Part shown: in pieces, positions 23,039 through 35,200 of the stretch
Position numbering within the stretch: position 1 is the stretch's first letter
Layout of the letters: each line of letters opens with the position of its first letter
Assembly: GCA_030144725.1 (NCBI GenBank)
Contig: JASKMD010000031.1
Span: 203,501-267,500, forward strand
Source: Haematococcus lacustris
Taxonomy: Eukaryota > Chlorophyta > Chlorophyceae > Chlamydomonadales > Haematococcaceae
Length of the DNA: 64,000 nt
Direction of reading: 5' to 3'
Notes under the pieces: generated by a model
What the model was told of the DNA's origin: nothing
Database searches by the model: none
Seen by the model: only the letters and a program-made list of their open reading frames with translations
Made by a program: the position numbers and the translations under genes

Positions 23039-24311
23039 ATGGCTGAGGGCCGTGCCCGTCGAGGGCATAGCGATGGTGCCTACTTACAAGCCAGGGCGGG
23101 TAACAGCAACAGGTTTCAGGACAGCTGGCGATCGCCCACTGTGGCTTACAAACCAAGGTCTCGATGCCTCAAACCAGTACAAGGCGCGCTGCGAACGCTG
23201 CAACAAGAGCTTCAACTGCAACTGCAACAAGAGCTTCAACTGCAATCAGATGAGGCTGACAGTGACAGTGAGGATGAGGAGGAGGTAAGCAGCAGGCAGG
23301 CAGCAGCAGACATGGAGACAACGTTTGGTGAGAATGAGGAGGAGGAGGAAGGCGGTGACACTCCTACAATTTAGTCCCTGCGTTTGTCCCTGCGTTCTAC
23401 CGACCTTGTCCGATCGGGCTGAAATTTTGATAGATGGTACTTTGCAATAAATAAAACATATTTTGCAAGATAAATATTTTGAAAAAATCAACAGCTGTTG
23501 CGCTGTGGCCCACAACCTATCCCTGCACTCATCCCTGCACTCTAGCCACAGGGCCGCAGCGCAGCCGCCTTTGTTTTTTTTGTAAATATTCTCTGAAAAA
23601 TATGTTTTATATTCTGCAAACCACCATCTATCAAAATTTCAGCCCGATCGGACAAGGTTGGTAAACACGCAGGGACGGACGCAGGGATTAATTTGTAGGA
23701 GTGGAGCTAGGCAGTGAGCCGGTGCAGCTGTACGCCATCCCCCCAAAAGGGCGCCGGGCTGCTTTAGTGCCAGCCAGTGACTTCCAGCAGCATGTCGACA
23801 GTGCCAAGCAGGAGCTCGCAGCAACAGCAGATGCTGTGGTACGTGACCTACACAGCCGCTTCCTCCCACCGGAGCATGTCAAAGGACTGGCTCTTGTGTA
23901 CGCCCACTACTGGGACAAGCAGCCCAGCGATGAAGACTTGTGAAAGTCTTGCGCTGCCAATCTGAACACCGTGTGGAGCTAAGCTCAGCAGCAGCCAACC
24001 CAGCCAAGGAGACCACCAAGCTGTGGCGCTACCTGGCTGGCCAACCCATCACCAAGGCTGACATCTTGGAGTACATCAAGCTGGCAGAGCTTGCTCTGGT
24101 CATGACACCAGGCTCAGTGGAGGAGGAGCGCATGTTCTCAGCCATGGCTTACCTCAAAGATGACACCCGCAACAGGCTGCAAGAGTGCCACTTGAATGTC
24201 TGCGCCCGTGCCTTCAGCAGCAATCAATTTGATTTGGACACATTCCCAGATGAGCGTGCCATTAGCAAGTTGCTGGATAACGCTGCTGTGCGTGGGCGCT
24301 ACCGCCTTTGA
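23039..24311 (+). pseudogene. hAT-type transposase remnant
   Basis: hAT transposases cut and paste DNA; their C-terminal domain mediates dimerisation. The frame at 23,940-24,311 reads LAELALVMTPGSVEEERMFS then AMAYLKDDTRNRLQECHLNV, the typical hAT dimerisation block (proline-serine, ERxFS, then RxRL). 23,701-23,940 supplies preceding helices (FLPPEHVKGLALVYAHYWDK) in a different frame, ending at a TGA. 23,039-23,374 is an acidic N-terminal-like stretch that may belong to it. The central RNase H domain is missing and a 345-bp MITE splits the locus. It lies antisense within the large minus-strand gene, probably in an intron. Confidence 0.7.
23359..23703. mobile_element. MITE with long terminal inverted repeats
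   Basis: It starts CACTCCTACAA and ends TTGTAGGAGTG. Inverted similarity continues for about 100 bp, including CCGATCGGGCTGAAATTTTG then ATAGATGGT at both ends. It is 345 bp long, AT-richer than its surroundings and non-coding. I could not find a convincing target-site duplication. Confidence 0.8.
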
Positions 24312-24712
24312 TTGGGTCTATTGATGAATTTGACATTTTTGTTGTGCGCTATGGGGCCCAATAGGGGCGCGCTATGAACATGACAGTCCCAATTTGAGCC
24401 ATGACACTTTGTGCTATGAAATTGGAAAGAGGTCAAATGAAAAAAAAACTGGCATGCATGCAGCTGCACCCACCCCATCAGGACCTGCCCAGTTCCTTCT
24501 TCAGCTCCACCCCCCACCCCCCCCTGTTGCAGGTCAGTGACACCTGATCAAGCCGACTTTCATCTTTTTCCGAGTGCCCTCCCTCTGACCCCCAGGTCAG
24601 TGCTGGATATGAGCTCTCCAAAACCCCTTCCACCTTTTGTATCAAACCTCCCCCCCCCCCACACACACAAAACACCCTACCCCCCCGCACTAGGGACCCC
24701 CCATCAGCACAC

Positions 24713-27700
24713 CTCATCATCACGGTCGTCCATCTTCAGGAAGATCTTGGCCACTTCCACAAAGCCACCTGATTCCTTGGGGTTGCTGGACAGGGACACC
24801 TGGGGGGGCAGGCGGCAGGGGCAGGCGGCAGGGGCGGGGGGGCCAGGTCACTGCCAGGAGGGTGCCAGCTGATGGCTGAGAGGTGGAGGGGGAAGGGGGA
24901 GCACAGGGAGGGGGTTGAGAAGGGGTAAGGTCAGGGGGAGAGAAATGTATCCTTCTCCCCCTCCCCCTCCCCCTTCCCTCCCTCCTCCCCATTCCCTCAG
25001 TCCCCTCCCTCACCCCCCCGCCCCTGCCCGCCCTACCTCACTCAGTGTGACCGTGAAGTCCAGCGCCTTGTTCTCCAGCTGAGGGATGTCCCTGCAGTGG
25101 CCAGCCACACAACAGGGCCACACAGCAACGTGCCTAACCCTGTCATGGGTTCACCCTCACCCCTGACCCCTGAGGCGGGCGGGCGGCCGGCGGGCGGGCG
25201 GGCGGGGGGGAGGGAGGGGGGGGAGGGAGGGAGGGAGGGAGGGAGGGAGGGAGGGAGGGAGGGAGGGAGGGAGGGAGGGCACAGGCAGCCGGGGGCCAGG
25301 CACCCACCACCAGAAGGACAGGGCCCTGATGCGCCTCACCCTCAAGCTTAGCTCCCACTTCTGCAGTCACCAGCCGCAGCCGCAGCCAGGCGCTAGCAAT
25401 GACCAGTCAGCATGATCAGCCAGCAAGGATGATCGTCTCACCAACCCCATTGCCAAGCCATGGACGTGTCGACTTTTACTACCTCACCCACCCCCCACCT
25501 CACCCCCCACCTCACCCCCCACCTCACCCCCCACTCCTCACCCCACCTCACCCCCCACCTCACCCCCCACTCCTCACCCCACCTCACCCCCCACTCCTCA
25601 CCCACCATGGACGTGTTGGCCAGCAGGTTGACACGTCTGGACCACCCCACCTGCACGCCACCGACGAGGTCACACTTTCCGGCTCCTGTTCCCCTAGCTG
25701 GCAGTGAGTGGTCATGCCAGACACTGCGGCAGCGTGAGTCAGGGGTCACCCGCCTGCGTCCTGCCTGCCCGTACAGAACAGTGCCCCCTGCCTGCCCGTA
25801 TCTGGAGGCATGGATGCTGATGAGTGTGGTACCCTCACCCTTTCCCTTAGGGTTTACCCTCACCCACTGACCCCCTGACCCTGAGGCCTGAGGTGAAGGG
25901 GAAGCCTGAGGCTCAGCTGGCCTAAGCTGCCCTGAGCTGCCCTGAGCTGCCCCGAGCTGCCCCGAGGTGCAGCAGCCCCAGCCAAGTGCACAGGGAGTGT
26001 CAGGTGCAGGCCGCCTGGCTGCAGCTTGGTGAGAGGCGGTGAGCCATGCTGCTGCCCCAGCTTACCAGGTAGGCAGCCAGGCAAGCAGGCTGGCTGGCTG
26101 CCTGGCTGGCTGGCTGCCTGGCTGGCTGGCTGGCTGGCTGGCCATGGGAGCAGGTGGGGGGAGCAGTGGGGAGGGCAAGGGAGGTTGGGGCGCAGGGTGG
26201 GTGGGAGGGCAGGCACCAGGTGCAGGGGGGCAGGGGCAAGCGCACCTCCTCCCCAAAGGGCCAGCGCCCCTCCCTCAGCGTGCTGGAGGCTGTGTAGGGG
26301 AACTGGAGGAACAGCTGGGCAGCCCCGCCGAACACATTGGCAGCGGTGGCCGGGTTGGCCAGAAAGGCTGAGGCGTTGACCTGGAGGGTCGCGGTGATGT
26401 AGGCGTACTCCTGACGGTGGTTAGGCAGGGAAGGGGTAGGGGGCGGGGGCAGGGGCAGGGGCAGGGGCAGGGGCAGGGGCAGGGGCAGGGGCAGGGGCAG
26501 GGGTGCAAGGGTCAGAGACAGGGCCTCCCCCACCCCCTACTCACCACCCGCCACCTCCCACCCCTGCACCCACATTCATCCTTGCCTCCACCCCCGCCCC
26601 CGTCCCCTCCCCTCCCCTCCCCCACTTAGTTGCCCCCCACTCCCCCCTCAGGCTCACCTTGTCAAAGAATGTGCCCGCCACACGTGGCACCACATAGGGC
26701 CGGTTGCCCACCCCCTTCACCTGCACAGCCAAGCATGCTGGCTGGTTAGCCGCGCTGCCCGCCCCCGCCCCGCCCGCCCGCCCGCCCGCCCGCCCGCCCG
26801 CCCGCCCGCCCGCCCGCCCGCCCGCCCGCCCGCCCGCCCGCCCGCCCGCCCGCCCGCCCGCCCCCGCCCGCCCGCCCGCCCGCCCCGCCCGCCCGCCCGC
26901 CCGCCCGCCCGCCCGCCCGCCCGCCCGCCCGCCCGCCCGCCCGCCCGCCCGCCCGCCCGCCCGCCCGCCCGCCCGCCCGCCCGCCCGCCCGCCCGCCCGC
27001 CCGCCCGCCCGCCCGCCCGCCCGCCCGCCCGCCCGCCCGCCCGCCCGCCCGCCCGCCCGCCCGCCCGCCCCGCCCGCCCGCCCGCCCGCCCGCCCGCCCC
27101 GCCCGCCCGCCCGCCCGCCCGCCCGCCCGCCCGCCCGCCCGCCCGCCCGCCCGCCCGCCCGCCCGCCCGCCCGCCCGCCCCGCCCGCCCGCCCGCCCGCC
27201 CGCCCGCCCGCCCGCCCGCCCGCCCGCCCGCCCGCCCGCCCGCCCGCCCGCCCGCCCGCCCGCCCGCCCGCCCGCCCGCCCGCCCGCCCGCCCGCCCGCC
27301 CGCCCGCCCGCCCGCCCGCCCGCCCGCCCGCCCGCCCGCCCGCCCGCCCGCCCGCCCGCCCGCCCGCCCGCCCGCCCGCCCGCCCGCCCGCCCGCCCGCC
27401 CGCCCGCCCGCCCGCCCGCCCGCCCGCCCGCCCGCCCCGCCCGCCCGCCCGCCCGCCCGCCCGCCCGCCCGCCGCCGCCCGCCCGCCCGCCCGCCCGCCC
27501 GCCCGCCCGCCCGCCCGCCCGCCCGCCCGCCCGCCCGCCCGCCCGCCCGCCCGCCCGCCCGCCCGCCCGCCCGCCCGCCCGCCCGCCCGCCCGCCCGCCC
27601 GCCCGCCCGCCCGCCCGCCCGCCCGCCCGCCCGCCCGCCCGCCCGCCCGCCCGCCCGCCCGCCCGCCCGCCCGCCCGCCCGCCCGCCCGCCGCCCGCCCG

Positions 27701-29045
27701 CCCGCCCGCCCGCCCGCCCGCCCGCCCGCCCGCCCGCCCGCCCGCCCGCCCGCCCGCCCGCCCGCCCGCCCGCCCGCCCGCCCGCCCGCCCGCCCGCCCG
27801 CCCGCCCGCCCGCCCGCCCGCCCGCCCGCCCGCCCGCCCGCCCGCCCGCCCGCCCGCCCGCCCGCCCGCCCGCCCGCCCGCCCGCCCGCCCGCCCGCCCG
27901 CCCGCCCGCCCGCCCGCCCGCCCGCCCGCCCGCCCGCCCGCCCGCCCGCCCCGCCCGCCCGCCCGCCCGCCCGCCCGCCCGCCCGCCCGCCCGCCCCGCC
28001 CGCCCGCCCGCCCGCCCGCCCGCCCGCCCGCCCGCCCGCCCGCCCGCCCGCCCGCCCGCCCGCCCGCCCGCCCGCCCGCCCGCCCGCCCGCCCGCCCGCC
28101 CGCCCGCCCGCCCGCCCGCCCGCCCGCCCCGCCCGCCCGCCCGCCCGCCCGCCCGCCCGCCCGCCCGCCCGCCCGCCCGCCCGCCCGCCCGCCCGCCCGC
28201 CCGCCCGCCCGCCCGCCCGCCCGCCCGCCCGCCCGCCCGCCCGCCCGCCCGCCCGCCCGCCCGCCCGCCCGCCCGCCCGCCCGCCCGCCCGCCCGCCCGC
28301 CCGCCCGCCCGCCCGCCCGCCCGCCCGCCCGCCCGCCCGCCCGCCCGCCCGCCCGCCCGCCCGCCCGCCCGCCGGCCCGCCGGCCCGCCGGCCCGCCGGC
28401 CCGCCCGCCGGCCCGCCGGCCCGCCGGCCCGCCGGCCCGCCCGCCGGCCCGCCGGCCCGCCGGCCCGCCGGCCCGCCGGCCCGCCGGCCCGCCGGCCCGC
28501 CCGCCCGCCCGCCCGCCCGCCCGCCCGCCCGCCCGCCCGCCCGCCCGCCCGCCCGCCCGCCCGCCCGCCCGCCCGCCCGCCCGCCCGCCCGCCCGCCCGC
28601 CCGCCCGCCCGCCCGCCCGCCCCGCCCTCCTGCCTTGTGCAGTGTGAGCTGGATCCCTACATAGCCATCGTGGCCAGCGTCCTGTGTGCCTAGCTGGCTG
28701 CATCCAGGTCAGCACAGGCAGCGTCCTTTCAGGCTGTGCCCTACACCACATCTTCCCCCCTGCTGCTGCTGCTGCTGCTGCTGACCTGCTGCAGGTGGTG
28801 CTGCTGATGCAGGTGCTGCAGGTGGTCTGTAGTGCAGTCACTCAGTCAAGTCCGGTGCGGTGTGAGGAGCGCTGGCAGTAAGGGGAGGGGAGGAGGGGGG
28901 TGAGCAGGGGGGAGGCAGCTGACCTGGCACAGATCCCTTGCTGTGCTGCTGCTCTCCCCCAGGACCGTGTGGGCGTCCTCCCAATCAGGACAACTGGCGC
29001 CAGGCAGGTGGGTCAGCAGGCAGGCGAGTCATCAGGCAGGCAGGT

Positions 29046-29104
<59 letters not shown>

Positions 29105-30510
29105 CGAGTGGCCACTAGATTGATGAAAACAAACCGGCACCACTACCTGCAGTTTCAGCTGGCCAGCTCCACACCCCTTCCTGCCATCCCCTCCACCCCT
29201 GGCACCCCTGCCCCTGCACAATGTGTTGCTGGCCAGCCAGTCAGGCAGGCTGGGCTTGCTCACTGCCTGGGCTGCCCCTGCACAGTATCCTTGGACAACT
29301 AGGCAGGCAGGCAGGCTAGGCTAGGCTAGGCTCACTGCCTGGGCTGCTTGGAGGCCTCATCCTTGCCCTGGCCACCGCACCCCCCTCTGTGTCCCCTGCC
29401 CTTCCTGCCTGTTGGGTCCGCCCCGCCCCGCCCCGCCCCGCCCCGCCCCGCCCCGCCCCGCCCCGCCCCGCCCCGCCCCGCCCCGCCCCGCCCCGCCCCG
29501 CCCCGCCCCGCCCCGCCCCGCCCCGCCCCGCCCCGCCCCGCCCCGCCCCGCCCCGCCCCGCCCCGCCCCGCCCCGCCCCGCCCCGCCCCGCCCCGCCCCG
29601 CCCCGCCCCGCCCCGCCCCGCCCCGCCCCGCCCCGCCCCGCCCCCGCTTGTTGGGTCAGCCGGGCTGCTCACATCGTCAAGTTTGTGCGCATCACGTGGG
29701 TCACAGGGTCGCGGAACTCACACAGCCGGCTGGGCATGGGGTCCTCAACCTTGCGCAGCTGGTCGCCACTGCAGATGATGGCCTGGGACAACCCACCACC
29801 CGCCACACACCCCACATCACCCCACACCACACATCTCACACCTTACATCACACATTCCACATATTCATTTCACTGTTCATATGTTTTGCATCTCTCACTG
29901 GCTCATTCTGCAGCATCACTGCAGCTCCATGTGGGCGGTGTATAGTGCAGACCTACACATGAAGGTGCGGGTGCCGCTCCCTGACCCCCCTCACCCCCTA
30001 CCTCTTGCACTGCTTGTGCCCCGTCACCCCTGCCCTGCTCACCTCCCTTCACCACCCCCAGACTGTCTCACCTGTCATCTGCATCACTGTCCTAGTGGGA
30101 CTCCCCTCACCTGACTCACCCCTACCCTACCCTCCCCCTTAGCGCCCTCCTCCCCTGCCCCCCTCCCCCACCTGACCCACCCCACCTGACTGCCCCGAAC
30201 TTTTCCAACCTGACCCTCCCACTGCCCTCCCTGTCGGAGTAAGGAGGTTGAGGTCAGTGGCTCAGGTCGGGTGCACTCCCTGTGTCAAGGGATGTGCTGT
30301 CTCGACTCCCCCACCTGCTTCCACTGAATCTTGACCAGTGCTGGGTCTATAGGGGTGGTCCCGTTGCTGAGCCGCAGCAGCAGCCCAGCCTGGGGCAGGG
30401 GCAGGGCGCTCCGCCCCTTGAAGGCCTCAGGCACCAGCTCTGCTGGCGTGTGCACTGTTTCACCGTTAAACACAAACATCTCTGTCGTGATCCACAAGAA
30501 CAGCGTGTAC
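24713..30510 (-). CDS. N-terminal half of a large multi-exon gene, unknown product
   Basis: Exons on the minus strand, downwards: 30,510-30,315 (YTLFLWITTEMFVFNGETVH), 29,782-29,673 (AIICSGDQLRKVEDPMPSRL), 28,681-28,634 (DAGHDGYVGIQLTLHK), 26,720-26,658 (GNRPYVVPRVAGTFFDK), 26,410-26,246 (EYAYITATLQVNASAFLANP), pieces near 26,010, 25,680-25,615 and 25,390-25,305, 25,091-25,037 (IPQLENKALDFTVTLSE) and 24,799-24,713 (NPKESGGFVEVAKIFLKMDD). The second intron of the trio 28,681/26,720/26,410 is GT-AG and all three exons are phase 0. The exon at 28,681-28,634 seems to use a GC donor leading into the (CCCG)n array. The hydrophobic/beta-rich character suggests the lumenal or extracellular part of a membrane protein. 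Family not recognised; upstream exons may be missing. Confidence 0.5.
25180..25285. repeat. (GGGC)n/(GGGA)n microsatellite
   Basis: A short GGCGG run followed by about 20 GGGA units, in an intron of the minus-strand gene. Confidence 0.9.
25490..25605. repeat. CACCCCCCACCT tandem repeat
   Basis: Repeats of ACCTCACCCCCC and CCACTCCTCACC flank one of the small exons of the minus-strand gene. Confidence 0.8.
26440..26505. repeat. (GGGGCA)n hexanucleotide repeat
   Basis: About 10 perfect GGGGCA units just upstream (on the minus strand) of the exon at 26,410-26,246. Confidence 0.9.
26755..28633. repeat. (CCCG)n array with phase slips and a CCGG sub-block
   Basis: About 1.9 kb of CCCG/CGCC tetramer, with occasional single-base gains or losses. 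Near 28,370-28,500 there is a variant block of GCCGGCCC. It fills the intron between the exons at 28,681-28,634 and 26,720-26,658. In the gene's RNA it would read as G-rich. Confidence 0.95.
29030..29105. repeat. (GGCA)n microsatellite
   Basis: About 17 GGCA units with one GGTA interruption. Confidence 0.9.
29417..29645. repeat. (CCCCG)n array, about 46 units
   Basis: The same 5-bp unit as the 2.4-kb array at 10.9 kb. It lies in an intron just downstream of the exon at 29,782-29,673. Confidence 0.95.
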
Positions 30511-30519
30511 CTGCACCGG

Positions 30520-32250
30520 CACCCCCCCACACACAGGAGCGTGTGGAGCGCCCATCAAGGAGGTCTGGGGTTCTATTCTTGTGGGGAGCATTCATGGGGG
30601 TGTCGTCTGCAGCATGCGAAACAATGCATGTGCTAATCCTGCCACTCATGGTTCAGCTGCTGTTGCTCACTGCCTGGCCCATACAGCTGTACCCCACTCA
30701 CGCCACGCAAAATAGGAAAGCCGCGGTGACTATGGCACTGACCAGCAGTGACACCTGCACACACACCGGGGTTGTTAGTTGCCAGGTTGTCAGTTTGTCA
30801 GTTTGTCAGGTGATTTGGTGGCTTGTGTTGTTGGATGGCATCATTCAGGGTGTGGCTGGCCTAGAACGACCTGACCTGATGCGAGCGCCACCGTGCTGAG
30901 CAGTGCTCAGATGCCTGTCTAGGAGCAATTGCTTGACATTTTGTTTTGTGCAGTGGGCAGCGCATGAAGCACAAGGTCTGCGTGCCATCAAGGCTGCTCA
31001 CCAAAATGCCTGCTAATCTTATCCCCACCTCCATCCCGCACCTTCCCTGCTGGGCTCGCATGGTTAGCGGGGCTTGCATGTGATATGATGCCTCTGTTGC
31101 AAACCCTCACCCAAGTTGTGAAGGCGGTGGATTGAAGGCCAGGGGCATATGCGTACATGTCCAGTTCAAAAACCTTGCGAGCCCAGGACTGCGCGCAAAG
31201 CACAGCATCCACTCATTGGATGAGCTTGGGTGCTGAAGGGGAAGACGACAGGCGCGGCACGGATGCCTAATTCCAATTTTGCTCGACTGCGGGCAGTTTC
31301 ATTGGCGACATGTTTGGTGGGCGTATGATGCACACACATCTGCGTCAAATGGGACGCAAACAGGTGGGGGGTAGCATCGTCCGAGGCAGAATCGCAGTTT
31401 GTGCCGCTGCATGGTTACTTTTTTGCGAGCGGGCGAAGCAGCATCGAAGGCACAGCACCCGTACCGAAAGCAATCGAGAGCATCTGTTCTGCCGAGCCAT
31501 CTTGGTGGCGGTTGCGTACACGCAACGCGCCTGCGGCCGCGACGTGAGGGTAGTTGTTATGATGCAAAGCACTATGCACTGCGCAGCTGCATAAAAGCCA
31601 TACTGTGCAGTCGAGGCCTCCCGCGCACTCGCAAGTGATCCCCCCCAACGAAGCTCTCGTGCTAGGTTTCGTGGCGTCAGTCGCGCTGCAGCTTGACACG
31701 GGCTGGCAAGTCTGCCATCCGGACTAATGTAAGACACTGTGCTCAATGTCGGCCAATCGCCATGTGTGATGGATTTAGTGAGAGTGGTAATTGCTTCTGT
31801 ATACTTCATGCAATGTCTTTTTTGCAAGAAGGTGCACAGACTTCGGGCGTGCAGTTGGCGCATCCAGGTGGAGTGCATGTGTGTCTGAGTCTGGGCTGCT
31901 GGTTTTCCCTGCACGGCACCTGGCACGGGACCAGGCACAGCTGGCTACCCCCCCCCATTGAACCACCACGTAAGGGACATTTGACTTTGCGGCGTGCCTG
32001 GTGAGAGTTGAGTTGTCATTTTAACGCGGAACGCCTTTTCTTTGCGTTGCGCTTGCGCCTGCGCGCCCGAGCTGCTGGCACCCTACGGTGACCGGCAGTC
32101 TGCCAGGCACGCGAACGGTTTCGCTCTGCGCAATGGGCCTTTCAAGTGTTGCCTAACAACACCCACAACGCAGGATGCAGAGTTCTCCGCTGCGGTACAC
32201 TGCGGTACACTTTACGCATGGAGCCCAGTTTTCTCTTTTTACACAGCCAG
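30520..32250. other. No gene recognised; likely 3' flank of the transposase element
   Basis: Mixed-composition sequence with short, unconvincing frames. It starts at the 5' side of the 18-30 kb gene and ends at the transposase stop codon. I could not identify terminal repeats here. Confidence 0.4.
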
Positions 32251-32251
32251 C

Positions 32252-35200
32252 TCAGTCGCACTCTGCCTGCTCATTTAAATGCTGCAGCACCATGTATCGT
32301 AGGTCAGCACGCAATGTGTTGGCTGGCACACACAACCCCACTGCCTTGCAATACTCGTTTAACATCTTCACGCTCAGCTTCTTGCCCAAGGTGCACAGCT
32401 GCATCACGCTGTCTGGTGCAAATGAGCACAGAAGGGTGAGGCACTCATCGTCCCAATGCTTGTCATCCCGCTTCTGATCGAACATGGGCATGGCTACAAA
32501 GGGCTTTGTGATGGAGGGCCTCACACACTCACCCCTTGGTGCGGGGGTCATGCATTGGGCACATGCACATGCAGTCTGTGACCACTCAACTTGGAACCCT
32601 GCAGCAGGAAAGAAGCAGCTGTGCATGCTCATAGAGCCGGGGATGGATGATGCAAAGGCATGTGCATCCCGTTGTGGAGCACTGCAAAGCTGTACCTCCT
32701 GTGTGCTCAGCTCCAAGCACCACCGATGACTCACACTTGCTCGTGCACGGTGAGCCTTGCTGGGGTCAGCAGCAGTAGCTGCCTTGTGATATGCATTGCA
32801 ATGCTGCACAAACCCCAATGCATTGCACTTCCCAACACGATCAGCCAGGATCTCACCCCTCAACCACTGCTTCACCACCCCTCCCTCTGAATCATGCCTG
32901 CCCTTGAAGTGTGCCGTAGCCCCATAGCTCCACCACACTGGCACGCTGAACCTCTGTGCCATACCCCAATGCTGTCGCATGGCTGGGGCGCCCTTGAACT
33001 GCCCTGCACACCCATCAGACCACATATACAACTGCCTCATGTCCATGTCATGCTCTGCCAGCAAATAACACACCACCTGGTTTACTGCTGCTTGGGTAAT
33101 GGCTGCCGACTGCTCCTTCCCATCTGTCATCACATACACGGTCTGCTCATAGTAGGCCCCCTCTTTGTTCTTGAAGTATGCACACGCAACGAGAATGCCT
33201 ATCTGCGCTGCATGCCAGTGCTCTGACATGATCTCAACGCTGCGCTCAACAGTCAGCTTCTCTGACCAATCACATGAAATAACCACCTTCCCATCCTTGC
33301 CTGCCTTGACGGCCTCACGATGCTCACGGAACACCTGCAGCTGGTGATGTGCCAACCGGTGGTGCTTGATGTACTCTGGCATCTGCTTGTTCAGCATGCC
33401 TACAGCATCACTCAAGCTCACCCTCATGCACAGCAGCTCAACCGGCCGGCTGCCTACAGCTGATGATGGCTTTCCATACTGACGCACAGTGAGCATGACG
33501 CTGCCATCTGCATCCGGCTGTAGCTGTAGCTTGCGTGACTTGCAATGGAGGCATGTGCGCAAAGAGCAGGCAAGGCTAGGCTGCTGGCCAAGCTCACAAG
33601 GACACAGGAACCACTGCCGCATAGCTGTGGCGCTCAGGGGCTGGGTTTTGCTGGGAGGTGGTGGGACGGGGAGGGGGGAGGGGGGAGGGAGGGGAGGGGG
33701 TGAAGGCAGCAGGACAGGCTGAAGGCCAGGAGGGGAGAGAGGAGGGGAGAAGGGTGGGGAAAGGGTGGAAGGGCGGAGGGGTGGAGGGGTGGGGAAGGGT
33801 GGGGGAAGGGTGGGGGAGAAGGGTGGGGGTGCCAGCCAAGGCTGACGCTCTTGCTCCGCTTGCCACCTATGTGCCTGCTGCTCAAATTCCCCAATTGGGT
33901 CAATGAAGGGAGAGGCAGCTGCGGTGAGGGATTCGACCTCCTCCTCAGCAACAAGGGGGGCAGCACCCCCCGGGAGGGGGGGCGGCTGAGGGGCAACGCC
34001 TGCTGCAGCCAGGGGGGCAGCTAGGGGGGCAGCAATGGCTGCAGCGGGGGGCAGCTGCAAGCTCTTTTTGTGTTGGGCTAGTGCTGTGAGCAAGTTGTCC
34101 AGGTTGCAACAGGTCTTGCACACACACACTTGCCGCTGTGATGCCGTCAGGCGTGCCACCCATGGCGGCCTCAGCCTGACAAACGTGCTGAGGCTGACAC
34201 GCATGCTGGGTGGCTGCTGCAGCTGCCCTCCTTGCTGATGCTGATTCTGCCGCCATTGCTCCTCCAAGTGTTGCTGCTCGTCATCAAACTCAAGCCACAT
34301 CACCAACAGTGAGCTCTCGAAGAAACGCCTGGTCTCGTTCACAAGTGTGCGCTCGTCATCCCTATGGTGCAAGCACCACACACGCAAGCACTCATGCAGC
34401 AAGACTTGTGGCTGGGGCACATTAGTGGTTGCATTGCATGTGGCGCATGCATGCATTCATGCACAGTCAACGGTGCACATGCAGTTTGGCGGTAGGGCAC
34501 TCACCCAGCAGTTTGGCACACCCGATATGACCGCTGGTCCTTGCACGAGGGCGAGGGCTTGCTGTGCTCATGGTAGTAGTGGCGAATGTAGTCAAACACC
34601 GCCTGGCTGATGCCCTGGTGGCCCCTGTTGTCAGGGGCTCTGACAGCGGCGAAGTGACGGAGACTATCTGCCCGGTCTTGAATGCTTGCACGCTGCTCTC
34701 AATTCTTCCTTCGCTTACACGGCTCCTGCTGCTGCTGCTGCTGGTTCTCCGCATGCGTGGCAGGAACATGGGTGGGAGGTGCTGGCCCTGACCTGCTCCT
34801 GCCCCTCTCCCTGCTCCTGCCCCTCTCCCTGCTCCTGCCCCTCTCCCTGCTCCTGCCCCTCTCCCTGCTCCTGCCCCTGTCGGTGTGTGGTGCACTGTGT
34901 TGCGCTGTGGCAGCACGGGTGGCAGCTGCGGAAGCTGGTGGGGGCGGGCTGGGGCTGGAGCGGGGGGAGGCTGGAGCGGGGGGAGCCTGGAGCGGGGGGA
35001 GGCTGGAGGCTGGAGCGGGGGGATGGGGGGCTGGCGGGGGCGGGCTGGGGCTGGAGCGGGGGGAGGGGAATGGGGAGGGGGAGGGGGAGTGAGGGGGGCA
35101 GCAACATGCTGCAGCTGTGGCAGCCCCCCTCTCTCTGAGGAACTGTATGGTGCTGGGTGAAAAGCGTGCCTCCACCTCGCACAGCAACCTGGTCCGTTCA

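Noticed and set aside
22905..24400. hAT terminal repeats around the 23-24 kb transposase (GTGCGCTATGG at both sides)
   Set aside because: The two words are in direct, not inverted, orientation and no 8-bp duplication was found.
26541..28841. Long RAGG/ARPP frames over the CCCG array
   Set aside because: Same artefact; the array sits between two phase-0 exons on the minus strand.
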